From Candidatus Wallbacteria bacterium (lineage in GTDB: Bacteria > Muiribacteriota > JAQTZZ01), in contig JAQTRI010000002.1 in the NCBI GenBank assembly GCA_028711905.1, positions 1 to 29,982 on the forward strand: a stretch of 29,982 nt of DNA, given 5' to 3'. The translations under genes were made by a program, and so were the position numbers. Below are positions 7,799-15,410 of this stretch, piece by piece; the first letter of the stretch is position 1, and every line of letters begins with the position of its first letter. The notes under the pieces are model-generated. The model ran no database searches. It saw nothing but the letters and a program-made list of their open reading frames with translations, and was not told where the DNA came from.

Positions 7799-8785
7799 TC
7801 AGCGCAATCGTTTTTTTCCGGTGGTTTCAACCACTGCTTTTTTCAGGGGAAGTTCACGGAAATTGAGCAGACTGTCGATGATTCCCAGGATCATGACAAA
7901 GCGGCCGTAGACAAATAGAATCGGGAGCGCGATCAAGCGCAGCAGCCAGTGTACCCGGAAGCGAAAAAAGAAAAAAGTGATCATGCCAAAACCGATGAAA
8001 AAATACATTGTCTCCATGAGCACTACTACATTGAAAACAACTGAGGCATTGAAAGACGACCCGCTGAATAACGAATGCTGCCCGGCAGCGATTGCCGACA
8101 AATAGGGCAGCAGCATCCAGGACGGGGCCTTCCAGAGAAAGATCGGTTCCAGCATCGGAATTGGGCGTCCTAAGCGCAGGAAAACAAGACTGCAGGCAAA
8201 GTGATTTATATATATGTTGGCAAAAGAAACCATGGTGAAGATCGAGAGCGGAAAACGGATAAGTCTTTCCAGCACAAGGGAGTAATAGGCAATCAGACGG
8301 GTTTTCTGGGCCGGCGAAAATTGTGAATCAGGAACCATTTCCACGACTTTTGCCAGACCTGAATTGATGGTTCTGCTTCCGTCAGCGAGAAAGTCCTCAA
8401 GCCCCAGGGTCTTTTCCACGCCATAGTAAAAAAATATATTCAAGACCATCATGACCAGTGTGCCGGAAAGAAGGATCTTTGATGGACTGATATTTCTGTG
8501 CAGCGCGAAGCCGGTCACCACAGCCACGGTCGCGAACAGTGAGAAGAAAAAATAAGCCTGCACTGGTCCAAGCAGCAAGCCGGTTACCAGAGTCGAGACA
8601 CAGGAGGCCAGGAAGACGAGCTTGAATCCGTAGCAGTAGCCCACCCATGTAAGCGGGACCGGACAGAGCAGCACGCCGATGATATTGATGAGAGGCACAG
8701 TGGACAGAAGATAGAGCAGAGTGGCAAGAGCCGCCATCATGCCTGAAAGGGCGATTTTTTTTGCTCCTGTCACCTGCTCAGGCAT
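7799..8785 (-). CDS. DUF2232 / YybS-family polytopic membrane protein
   Basis: This 328-residue integral membrane protein has roughly eight hydrophobic segments. Early segments are rich in small residues (SGMMAALATLLYLLSTVPL), and the C-terminal block contains the pattern VMILGIIDSLLNFR, which is typical of the DUF2232/YybS family. Members resemble energy-coupling transporter or S-component-like folds, but no function is established, and a transport role is only a guess. The start overlaps the 3' end of the upstream GDT1-like gene by 8 nt. There is no good ribosome-binding site, so translation is probably coupled. The very basic C-terminus (TTGKKRLR) should be cytoplasmic. Confidence 0.8.
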   Translation of the reverse strand: MPEQVTGAKKIALSGMMAALATLLYLLSTVPLINIIGVLLCPVPLTWVGYCYGFKLVFLASCVSTLVTGLLLGPVQAYFFFSLFATVAVVTGFALHRNISPSKILLSGTLVMMVLNIFFYYGVEKTLGLEDFLADGSRTINSGLAKVVEMVPDSQFSPAQKTRLIAYYSLVLERLIRFPLSIFTMVSFANIYINHFACSLVFLRLGRPIPMLEPIFLWKAPSWMLLPYLSAIAAGQHSLFSGSSFNASVVFNVVVLMETMYFFIGFGMITFFFFRFRVHWLLRLIALPILFVYGRFVMILGIIDSLLNFRELPLKKAVVETTGKKRLR

Positions 8786-9053
8786 GGCTGTTATAGAGGA
8801 GCCAGCAGCCCATAACTATAAACAGAATTCCGCCCGCCCGGTGAATCATCCTGACATCGACATATCTGGAGAGGACCTGGCCGAAGAAAACTCCGATTGC
8901 AGTGGCTGTGACAAGTGCCGCTGAGGCAGCTGCGAAAACAGTAAGGGAACAGGTCTTATTCGAGGCTGAAAGGCAGAATGCCGCAAGTTGAGTTTTATCA
9001 CCGAGTTCAGCAAAAAAAACCGTTGAAAAAACGGTAAGAAAAAGCTTCCACAT
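8778..9053 (-). CDS. Half-length GDT1/UPF0016 (TMEM165-like) cation transporter protein
   Basis: This 91-residue protein contains one UPF0016 unit: three hydrophobic segments with the signature ELGDKTQLA (E16, G18-D19-K20-T21) in the first. GDT1/MneA/TMEM165 proteins export Mn2+ or exchange Ca2+/Mn2+ for protons. They are usually about 190-220 residues with two inverted copies of this motif. Only one copy is present, and no second unit lies next door, so a functional transporter would need to be a homodimer or pair with a unit encoded elsewhere. The ATG at 9053 has GGAGG at 5-nt spacing and a near-consensus promoter directly upstream. Confidence 0.85.
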   Translation of the reverse strand: MWKLFLTVFSTVFFAELGDKTQLAAFCLSASNKTCSLTVFAAASAALVTATAIGVFFGQVLSRYVDVRMIHRAGGILFIVMGCWLLYNSHA

Positions 9054-9068
9054 GTAACCTCCGGATGC

Positions 9069-9098
9069 ATTATATCATCGCAGCGCAAGGATTGGCAA
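9069..9098 (-). promoter_or_regulatory. Strong sigma-70-type promoter for the GDT1-DUF2232 unit
   Basis: Reading leftward, TTGCCA (9093-9098), an 18-bp spacer and a perfect TATAAT (9069-9074) are present. The expected transcription start is near 9062, which leaves a leader of only about 9 nt that begins at the Shine-Dalgarno sequence itself. Confidence 0.65.
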
Positions 9099-9115
9099 AA
9101 TCCCCCGGGTCTCTT

Positions 9116-10489
9116 TTATCTGTAATATTTATGCACTGCGGCCGAGAACACATCTGCGCAGGCTTCGCGGACGGACTCGCTCAGTGTAGGGTGCGCGTGG
9201 ATGACATCAGAGACCTGATGGGCGTCGATGCCGCATTTCATGGCCAGTGCCAGTTCATGAATCATATCCGGAGCGCCTTCTCCGAGAATATGAGCGCCCA
9301 GAATCCGACCGTCAGGAGAGGAAAGAACCTTAACCAGCCCCTCAGGGCAGCCCATAGCCAATGCCATGGACGATGCGGCTAAGTGAAAAAGCCCGCTTTT
9401 AAAAGGAGTGTTGTTTTTTTTAAGATCGTCTTCGGTAACTCCCACTGAAGCGTAATCCATGGCAGAAAACACACAGGCTGGAACCACTGAGAAGTCAAAT
9501 TCGCGAGTGCCGCCGCAGATGTTTTCCACCGCGATCTCAGCCTGGGCCGAGGCCACATGGGCCAGCATCAGGGGAGAAACTGCATCGCCAATGGCATATA
9601 CACCTGGAACACCTGTTCCCAGATGCGGGTTGACTGAGATTCGGCCGTTTTCCGTGCGAACATCGCAGGTGTCGCTCAGCACAGAAAGGTCAGGCTTGCG
9701 TCCGACAGAAAGCAGCACTTTCGAGGATTTGAACTCTTCCCCGCTTTCCAGCCTGACAGTGGCACCGGAGTCGACTGCAACAGAAGAAATGCGCGCACCG
9801 GTTTTTATAAGAACCCCTGCTTTTTTCAAAGCTTGCGCCAGCCGGGAGGTCAGCTGGGTGTCAAAACCGGGAAGTACTTGCGGCAGGGCTTCGATAACCG
9901 TGATTTTTACTCCCAGGCAGGAGTACATGTGGGCAAATTCCAACCCGATGACTCCGCCTCCGATAATGAGCATGTCCTGCGGCAGTTCCTCCAGCTCCAG
10001 GGCGTGAGTGCTGTCAAGGACCGTCACACCGTCCGCCTTCAGAAACGGCAGATCTTTGGAATGAGAGCCAGGGCTTAGAATGACATAATCAGGAGACAGT
10101 TCTTTGATCAATCCGGAACCTTCCTGCACACGGACTGCGCGGTTACCGAGAAGAGTGGCGTCACCATGAAGCACATCAACTTTATAGGAATGTAAAAGTT
10201 TCTCGATTCCTGAACGCAGGCTTTCAACCACACGGTTTTTGCGCTGATGCATGAGAGCAGCATCAAAGCGGACTGCATCAGCAGTCACACCGAAAGACGA
10301 GCTGTTTTTCATACGGTTGTAAAGCCTGGCTCCTGCGATAAGCGCCTTTGTAGGAATGCAGCCCCGGTTCAGGCAGGTGCCGCCAAGAGATTCTCGTTCG
10401 ACAAGGGTAACTGCATGGCCTCTGCGCGCAGCGCACAAGGCAGCAACATATCCGCCGGGTCCGCCTCCGACTACAACGATCATGGGCAT
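9116..10489 (-). CDS. lpdA: Dihydrolipoyl dehydrogenase (E3)
   Basis: This is an FAD-dependent disulfide oxidoreductase that reoxidises dihydrolipoamide in 2-oxoacid dehydrogenase complexes or the glycine cleavage system, reducing NAD+. At 457 residues it is close to the usual 460-475. It shows the FAD dinucleotide motif GGGPGG (8-13), the redox disulfide GGTCLNRGCIPTK (C39, C44), the NAD-binding motif IIGGGVIGLEFA, the second FAD motif YAIGDAV, and the C-terminal catalytic pair in HPTLSE (H433, E438). No E1, E2 or glycine-cleavage genes are nearby. It is instead the last gene of the dnaX-recR-transporter unit, starting 13 nt after the small MetS-like gene. ATG 10489 is preferred (AGGA 8 nt upstream); ATG 10483 is possible. 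Confidence 0.92.
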   Translation of the reverse strand: MPMIVVVGGGPGGYVAALCAARRGHAVTLVERESLGGTCLNRGCIPTKALIAGARLYNRMKNSSSFGVTADAVRFDAALMHQRKNRVVESLRSGIEKLLHSYKVDVLHGDATLLGNRAVRVQEGSGLIKELSPDYVILSPGSHSKDLPFLKADGVTVLDSTHALELEELPQDMLIIGGGVIGLEFAHMYSCLGVKITVIEALPQVLPGFDTQLTSRLAQALKKAGVLIKTGARISSVAVDSGATVRLESGEEFKSSKVLLSVGRKPDLSVLSDTCDVRTENGRISVNPHLGTGVPGVYAIGDAVSPLMLAHVASAQAEIAVENICGGTREFDFSVVPACVFSAMDYASVGVTEDDLKKNNTPFKSGLFHLAASSMALAMGCPEGLVKVLSSPDGRILGAHILGEGAPDMIHELALAMKCGIDAHQVSDVIHAHPTLSESVREACADVFSAAVHKYYR

Positions 10490-10502
10490 GGGTTGGGTCC
10501 TG

Positions 10503-10619
10503 CTATTCTTTTTCCGGCGGGGTGCAATCGCCGGAAAAGGTCAGTTTAAGACAGTAAAAAAGCACACCTGAGATCACACTCCACGAGACAATCAAAAGCA
10601 TCCAGCCTCCGTTACTCAT
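10503..10619 (-). CDS. MetS-like small membrane subunit of an NSS transporter (38 codons)
   Basis: This 38-residue protein has one hydrophobic helix (about residues 6-27: WMLLIVSWSVISGVLFYCLK) and a short polar tail. It begins 2 nt after the transporter stop codon, and the ribosome-binding site GGGGAGGAG lies inside the last codons of the transporter. Tiny single-span proteins directly downstream of NSS-family symporters are annotated as MetS; in Corynebacterium MetP needs MetS for methionine uptake. Size, position and topology match, but sequence conservation in such short proteins is poor, so the assignment rests mainly on context. It is easily missed by gene callers. Confidence 0.72.
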   Translation of the reverse strand: MSNGGWMLLIVSWSVISGVLFYCLKLTFSGDCTPPEKE

Positions 10620-10621
10620 GT

Positions 10622-12103
10622 TTACTCCTCCCCGGATCGAGTTTTTAGCAGCCAGGCGAAAATTAGAAGTACAACCAGCATTACAATTCTTGAAGCCCAC
10701 ACTACCGGGTCACCGGCCTTGGCGATTTTCGGAAGTTCTGTAACCAGCCAGCCTCCCAGAATAGCAATGATGAATAGCGGAGACAGGTATTTGATGACCG
10801 GCTTGAACAATGAGGGGACGGTGATTTTAGCACCCAGGCAGATCTCTTCGAACCCTTTTTCAATGCCGATGACCCAGCCAAACAGAATGATCTCGATTAG
10901 CGCTGCTGCAACGATAAAAAACTGTCCGGCCCAGTAATCCATTTCGTCAAGAAATCCCCTGGACAGGAACATTATCACAGGGATTGAATAAATGGCAGTG
11001 ACTACTCCCAGCCATACAGCAGCCTGCCTGCGGTCAAGCCGGAGTCTTTTTTCCAGAAAGGCCATAACCGGCTGGCCCAGGGAAACCGATGAAGTGAGTC
11101 CGGCGAAAAAAAGCAGGATAAACCAGATAAAACCGAAAAAGCGGCCGCCCTCCATTTTCTGGAAAATGACGGGAAGGGTATTGAATCCAAGGCTGACCGC
11201 TCCGGTGCTGGCAATTTCTTTTGTCTCTGCGATGCCGAAAAACACCACTGCTGCCGGAATGGCAATGCTTGCGCCCAGGATCACTTCCGCGAATTCATTG
11301 ACAAAAGAACTGGTCAGCCCTGACAGAGCAATATCTTCGTCGCGCTTCAGATATGATGCGTATGCTTGAATCACGCCGAATCCCAGGGACAGGGTGAAAA
11401 AAATCTGGCCGGCGGCAGCCAGCCAGACCTTCGGGTTTTTCAGAGCCGAAAAATCTGGATTCCACAGAAAGCCGAATCCTTTCTCAACTCCGGGAAGAGT
11501 CAGAACTCTGGCTACCATTATTACCCCCAGCACTAAAAGCACGGGCATGACTGTTTTGCAGAGTTTTTCGATACCCTCGGAAATGCCGGCCGCCAGGACA
11601 TGAAGATTGATAAGCAGAGTGATGACAAAAAATAGTACTGCCGGCAGGATATTGGAAAAAAATGCGGTTTGTTCGATGCCGACATAGCTTTTCCAGAAAG
11701 TCCATATGCTCGCCGATTCCAGGCCCCAGTATTTGCCTGATGCGGAAAAAAAAGCATAGGCCAGGCACCAGGACTCAATGTAAGTGTAGTAAACAAAAAC
11801 AATGAAGGGCAGAAAAAGGCCCAGCACTCCGAGATACTTGTAAAAGGGTTTTTTTAAGAGTTTCTGGTAGATTTCAGGCAGTGAGTGAGCGTCATGAACG
11901 CCCCCCATACGACCCAGAGCCCATTCCACCCACATCAGTGGAATGCCGAGAAAGATCAGGGCAATAAAATATGGGATCAGAAATGCGCCGCCACCGTTTT
12001 GCGCAGCCTGCTGCGGAAAACGCAGGAAATTCCCCAGTCCGATGGCGCTGCCGGCAACTGCCAGTATGATTCCGATTTTGCTGTTCCAGGTCTCCTTTTT
12101 CAT
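10622..12103 (-). CDS. LeuT-like Na+:amino-acid symporter (NSS/SNF family)
   Basis: This 493-residue transporter has 12 predicted membrane helices and strong resemblance to Aquifex LeuT. TM1 carries GSAIGLGNFLRFP, the unwound substrate and Na+ segment. TM3 carries YTYIESW with the gate tyrosine. TM6 carries FFTLSLGFG, matching the LeuT F253/T254/S256/F259 pocket. TM7 has an NExAEVILG equivalent (VNEFAEVILG, Asn for Na1). TM8 carries FFAGLTSSVSLGQP, with the Na2 Thr/Ser pair and Leu in place of LeuT Ile359. The pocket therefore predicts a small or medium hydrophobic amino acid. It imports its substrate across the inner membrane using the Na+ gradient. The ATG overlaps the recR TGA by 4 nt, and a MetS-like gene follows. 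Confidence 0.93.
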   Translation of the reverse strand: MKKETWNSKIGIILAVAGSAIGLGNFLRFPQQAAQNGGGAFLIPYFIALIFLGIPLMWVEWALGRMGGVHDAHSLPEIYQKLLKKPFYKYLGVLGLFLPFIVFVYYTYIESWCLAYAFFSASGKYWGLESASIWTFWKSYVGIEQTAFFSNILPAVLFFVITLLINLHVLAAGISEGIEKLCKTVMPVLLVLGVIMVARVLTLPGVEKGFGFLWNPDFSALKNPKVWLAAAGQIFFTLSLGFGVIQAYASYLKRDEDIALSGLTSSFVNEFAEVILGASIAIPAAVVFFGIAETKEIASTGAVSLGFNTLPVIFQKMEGGRFFGFIWFILLFFAGLTSSVSLGQPVMAFLEKRLRLDRRQAAVWLGVVTAIYSIPVIMFLSRGFLDEMDYWAGQFFIVAAALIEIILFGWVIGIEKGFEEICLGAKITVPSLFKPVIKYLSPLFIIAILGGWLVTELPKIAKAGDPVVWASRIVMLVVLLIFAWLLKTRSGEE

Positions 12104-12720
12104 GTAGCATCCTCCTCAAGGACATGCCTGTTTTTAAGTGCTTCACCAAGTGTTTTTGGGTCGCAGAATTCCAGGTTGGCTCCGACCGGCAGGCCAAAGG
12201 CCAGTCTGGTAACTGTCAGATGAGGGAACGAAGACTTCAGAATGCCGTGCAGGTAATGCATGGTCATCTCCCCCTCGGTTTCAGGGTTAAGGGCCAGGAT
12301 GACCTCCCTGACACCGGAATGGATGCGCGTGAGAAGGGAGGCGATGTTCAGATTTTCCGGTCCGACCCCGCGCAGAGGGCGGATTGTGCCACCCAGTATG
12401 TGAAAAAGTCCTTTGTATCCGCAGTCATCGATTCCCAGCACATCGCTGAAGATCTCAACAACGCAGATCGTGGAACTGTCCCTGTTCTGATCCCCGCAAA
12501 GCGGGCATGTTAGATTCCTCAGAAAAAAGTGGCAGGTGCTGCAGCAGCGAACTTCTTCCGGCAGGGAAGAAATCATGCCTGCGAGTTTTATCTGATCCGT
12601 GGCCGGAAGATTGAGCAGATGTATGAGAATCCGCCTGCCGCTTCGCGCGCCGATCCCGGGGAGGGATGACACGAATTCCTGAAGCATGGACAGTTTTGGC
12701 GGGAGCAGTTCCCTTTTCAT
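12100..12720 (-). CDS. recR: Recombination mediator protein RecR
   Basis: RecR acts with RecO (and RecF) to load RecA on SSB-coated gapped DNA. The protein is 206 residues, the normal size. It has an N-terminal helix-hairpin-helix (LPGIGARSGRR, 20-30), a four-cysteine zinc finger (C60-x2-C63, C72-x2-C75), a Toprim domain beginning ICVVEIFSDVLGIDD, and the family's C-terminal RLAFGLPVGANLEF. ATG 12720 gives the conserved N-terminus; a 30-codon upstream extension overlaps ybaB and was rejected. It starts 7 nt after the ybaB stop, in the classic dnaX-ybaB-recR order, and its own stop overlaps the transporter start (ATGA). Confidence 0.95.
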   Translation of the reverse strand: MKRELLPPKLSMLQEFVSSLPGIGARSGRRILIHLLNLPATDQIKLAGMISSLPEEVRCCSTCHFFLRNLTCPLCGDQNRDSSTICVVEIFSDVLGIDDCGYKGLFHILGGTIRPLRGVGPENLNIASLLTRIHSGVREVILALNPETEGEMTMHYLHGILKSSFPHLTVTRLAFGLPVGANLEFCDPKTLGEALKNRHVLEEDAT

Positions 12721-12727
12721 TACCTGA

Positions 12728-13057
12728 TCAGAAAAGTCCGGGCAACGGCATGCCGCCGGAGATTTTTTCCATTTCAAGCTTTGCGGCTTCTTCAACACGG
12801 CTATGGGCATCGTTAAAAGCAGCTATGATAAGATCTTCGAGCATTTCTGTTTCTTGAGGATCAACGGTTTCCGGAGAAATTTTCAGGCTGCGCAGAACAC
12901 CTTTGCCGTTGAGTGTGACTTTGACCATGCCTCCGCCACTAGTGCCTTCGATTTCCAGGTTTTCGAGATCTTCCTGCATCTTCAGCATTTTTCCCTGCAT
13001 TTTCTGGGCCTGTTTAAGCAAATTTCCCATGTTGCCGCCCTGAAATGGTCCCTTCAT
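12728..13057 (-). CDS. ybaB: YbaB/EbfC family nucleoid-associated protein
   Basis: This 109-residue small dimeric DNA-binding protein of the YbaB/EbfC family is usually encoded between dnaX and recR, as here. The N-terminal coiled region (NLLKQAQKMQGKMLKMQEDL) leads to the beta-sheet core with GMVKVTLNGKGVLRSLKISPE and a C-terminal helix. The final Gly/Met/Pro-rich tail (ISGGMPLPGLF) is typical. AAGGAG at good spacing fixes ATG 13057. It starts 22 nt after dnaX and ends 7 nt before recR. Confidence 0.94.
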   Translation of the reverse strand: MKGPFQGGNMGNLLKQAQKMQGKMLKMQEDLENLEIEGTSGGGMVKVTLNGKGVLRSLKISPETVDPQETEMLEDLIIAAFNDAHSRVEEAAKLEMEKISGGMPLPGLF

Positions 13058-13079
13058 TGTGTGCTCCTTTATCCCCTTT

Positions 13080-14543
13080 TCAGGGTTGATTGATCACGCT
13101 GACGATTTCTCCCCCGAATAGTTCCAGCGCTTTTTTTACCAGAGGAGGATATTCGCTGGCCGCAGATTTTACCCCGCTGCCCAGTTCGACAGTCAGGCGT
13201 GGCTGTTCTCCGAACAAATCTGAAATAGCGTTCTCGATCAGGCTTTTCCTGTCAGGAAGACAGGCGTATTTATATTCAAAGGGGGTAGATAAAACAAGCT
13301 TCAGCTCAGTGCTGTCCCAATCGGAAACATGGGCTTGCGAAAGGTTGGCCGCCAGACCGGGATGCGTTTCGCCGATGCGGAAGAGCAGCGCCTGAAAGCG
13401 GTCTCCCTCTGGTTCGGATATCGGAGCATTCACGGCAGGAGATTGGGGCTGGAAAACCTTGACAGATTCTGGTTCAGGTGTGTGCGACTGGCATGATGCA
13501 GTCACCGGATCCGGGCGCATCTGTCGATCAAGGCAGGAGGCCTTGATCAGGGCAAGATCGAGTACTTGCCGGGGATAAGGATGCCAGCGCAATTTTTCCA
13601 GGGCATTAATCAGACATTCCATCAGGCGCAAGTTTAGGGTAGCGCTCTGGCCTTGCAGCAGAAGCTCTTTCAGGCGTTCAACCATGCTGTGCAGCAGAAA
13701 GCTGACTGAAGCTCCGCTGTCCATCAGATGGTCCAGAGCATGGCACAGGCCGGTCAGGTCTCCTGATGCGACAAGGCTGAATAAAAGATCGCTTGTGTCT
13801 GGCGGAAGAATTCCGAGAAGATCGTGGAGATCAGCTTTGGTGACTGGGTCTTTTCCGATGTAGAACAGCTGCTCCAGCAGGCTTAGCGAATCGCGCAAAG
13901 CCCCGTCTGAGATGCGGGCGATAGCCAGAAGGGCATCATAGTCAATCTGGCCGGCATTGTGCGAAGCGCACTCCAGACCCCAGATTTTCTTCAGATAATC
14001 GGCGATTTCCGGCGGGGAAACCCTGCGGAAGTTGTGACGCTGACAGCGAGAAATGATGGTTGGTGGAAATTTTTCCGGTTCAGTGGTGGCTAAGATGAAA
14101 ATTGTATGGGCTGGTGGTTCTTCCAGCATTTTCAGGAAGGCGTTGAACGCTTCCTTGGTCAGCATGTGAGCTTCATCGATGATATAAATCTTGTATCTGC
14201 CGAGTTGCGGAGCGAAGATAACCTTGTCGCGCAAGTCGCGGATGTCTTCAACCCTGCGGTTGGAAGCCGCGTCAATTTCGATCATATCCAGAAATGTACC
14301 GTTTTCGACAGATTTGCAATTGGCGCACTGCAGACACGGCTCAAAACCCGCCGGGGACAAGCAGTTGATGGCCTTGGTCAGAATGCGGGCAGTAGTGGTT
14401 TTTCCGCTTCCCCTTGGGCCACAGAAAAGGTATGCGTGGTTCAGTTCGTGAACCGCAAGAGCATTCTTTAGAACTGTAACCACATGCCCCTGACCAACGA
14501 GGGCCGAGAAATTTCTGGGGCGGTATTTCAGATAAAGGCTCAT
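13080..14543 (-). CDS. dnaX: DNA polymerase III subunit tau (DnaX)
   Basis: DnaX is the AAA+ clamp-loader ATPase and replisome scaffold. At 487 residues it is shorter than E. coli tau (643), as in many phyla. It contains MSLYLKYRP at the N-terminus, Walker A GPRGSGKT (42-49), a zinc module with C61, C70, C73 and C76, Walker B IIDEAHML (DEAH 123-126), sensor 1 LATTEPEKFP and the arginine finger SRC (165-167). A Pro/Ser-rich linker (about 365-395) precedes the C-terminal domain III/IV-like region. ATG 14543 begins the conserved sequence; the frame extends 24 codons further without family support. Its promoter is part of a symmetric divergent region. It leads the operon dnaX-ybaB-recR-transporter-MetS-lpdA. 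Confidence 0.95.
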   Translation of the reverse strand: MSLYLKYRPRNFSALVGQGHVVTVLKNALAVHELNHAYLFCGPRGSGKTTTARILTKAINCLSPAGFEPCLQCANCKSVENGTFLDMIEIDAASNRRVEDIRDLRDKVIFAPQLGRYKIYIIDEAHMLTKEAFNAFLKMLEEPPAHTIFILATTEPEKFPPTIISRCQRHNFRRVSPPEIADYLKKIWGLECASHNAGQIDYDALLAIARISDGALRDSLSLLEQLFYIGKDPVTKADLHDLLGILPPDTSDLLFSLVASGDLTGLCHALDHLMDSGASVSFLLHSMVERLKELLLQGQSATLNLRLMECLINALEKLRWHPYPRQVLDLALIKASCLDRQMRPDPVTASCQSHTPEPESVKVFQPQSPAVNAPISEPEGDRFQALLFRIGETHPGLAANLSQAHVSDWDSTELKLVLSTPFEYKYACLPDRKSLIENAISDLFGEQPRLTVELGSGVKSAASEYPPLVKKALELFGGEIVSVINQP

Positions 14544-14554
14544 ATGGTACTTTC

Positions 14555-14615
14555 TTGCCAGAGTGGAAAATGCTAATGTATATTTAATATACTTCATTAA
14601 GGAAATTGATTTCAA
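14555..14615. promoter_or_regulatory. Symmetric divergent promoter region between dnaX and the MshEN gene
   Basis: For dnaX (leftward): TTGAAA (14610-14615), 18 bp, TATATT (14586-14591). For the rightward gene: TTGCCA (14555-14560), 18 bp, TATATT (14579-14584). The two -10 boxes are the arms of one perfect 15-bp palindrome, GTATATTTAATATAC (14578-14592). The predicted transcription starts cross, so polymerase can probably occupy only one direction at a time. The boxes and the palindrome are read directly; promoter activity is inferred. Confidence 0.6.
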
Positions 14616-14629
14616 GGCGTGTGACTGAA

Positions 14630-15376
14630 ATGGATTTTATCTCTGAATTTATTCAAAAGAAGAAACTGGGCCAGCTTCTGGTGGAAAAGGGTCTTGTCCA
14701 GGAAGAACAATTGGTCCAGTGTCTTCAGGAACAGGCGCAGACCAAGGAATTCCTGGGCGAACTTTTAGTCCGCAAGGGATTCATTAATGAAGAAGTGCTG
14801 TACAAGACTCTGGCCGAGCAGCTTCACGCCAGGTTTCTTTCGTTTGAAGAAGCCGGAAAAGTTTTAGCCAATGTCGACACCCGTGAGCTCAGTCAGGTAA
14901 TCACCCCGGGTTTTCTCAGGCAGCACAGCCTTTTTGTTCTAAGTTACAGCGGCAGCCAGATCGAGGTTCTGACCTCTGATCCGTTGAACCTGATCCTGCG
15001 CGACCAGATCGCCGGAGTGACCAAGCGGGAGGTGGCCTATGCTGTCTGCAGCAAGACCACAGCGCAGAATTTACTGGAAGACAGCAAGAAAAAAGCGCAT
15101 GATGTCGGCGCCAAGCTGATTGAACAGGCGATTGCCGCACCTGCGGCCGCGGTCGAGCGGTTGTGCGAGCGATGCGGGGACGACATGATTTTCGTGCTGA
15201 CCGAAATTGCCAAAAAACACAAAGATCCGCTGGCGCGAAGGTCAGCCATCAGGCGCATGAGCGCTTTTCATGCCGGTGCGCTGGTGTTTGTCTTTCAGCA
15301 GCTGTTCAAGATCGAACGCGATCCTCAGAACAAGGAAATCATCGGAGCCTTTCTGCAGAAGCATCAGAAGGCTTAA
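14630..15376 (+). CDS. Stand-alone MshEN (PilB/GspE N-terminal type) protein with HEAT-like tail
   Basis: This 248-residue protein begins with two consecutive copies of the MshEN half-motif (KLGQLLVEKGLVQEEQL at 12-28 and FLGELLVRKGFINEEVL at 41-57, then LAEQLHARFLSF). The rest of the GspE N-terminal fold follows to about residue 150. MshEN domains of type II secretion and type IV pilus ATPases can bind c-di-GMP. Here the leading Arg of the RLG motif is Lys and Phe, so binding is uncertain. There is no ATPase domain: residues 165-248 are helical and HEAT-like (FVLTEIAKKHKDPLARRSAI). ATG 14630 is the likely start, though its ribosome-binding site is weak; GTG at 14621 is possible. It is transcribed divergently from dnaX. 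Function unknown; a soluble c-di-GMP receptor or adaptor is plausible. Confidence 0.8.
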   Translation: MDFISEFIQKKKLGQLLVEKGLVQEEQLVQCLQEQAQTKEFLGELLVRKGFINEEVLYKTLAEQLHARFLSFEEAGKVLANVDTRELSQVITPGFLRQHSLFVLSYSGSQIEVLTSDPLNLILRDQIAGVTKREVAYAVCSKTTAQNLLEDSKKKAHDVGAKLIEQAIAAPAAAVERLCERCGDDMIFVLTEIAKKHKDPLARRSAIRRMSAFHAGALVFVFQQLFKIERDPQNKEIIGAFLQKHQKA

Positions 15377-15410
15377 AGGCAGCCCTGCCGGGTTATTGGC
15401 CGGCTATCCG

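Noticed and set aside
10622..12103. Horizontal acquisition of the transporter inside the recR operon
   Set aside because: Codon style, ribosome-binding sites and 4-nt overlap match the neighbours; there are no repeats or mobile-element remnants at its borders.
13131..13137. A7 run (transcribed strand) in dnaX as a tau/gamma frameshift site
   Set aside because: It lies about 15 codons from the stop, too late to generate a gamma-like short product, and no stimulatory hairpin was seen.
15377..15410. Possible bidirectional terminator between the MshEN gene and the epimerase gene
   Set aside because: Only short GC hairpins (GGCAG/CTGCC, GCCGG/CCGGC) with no U-tract in either direction.
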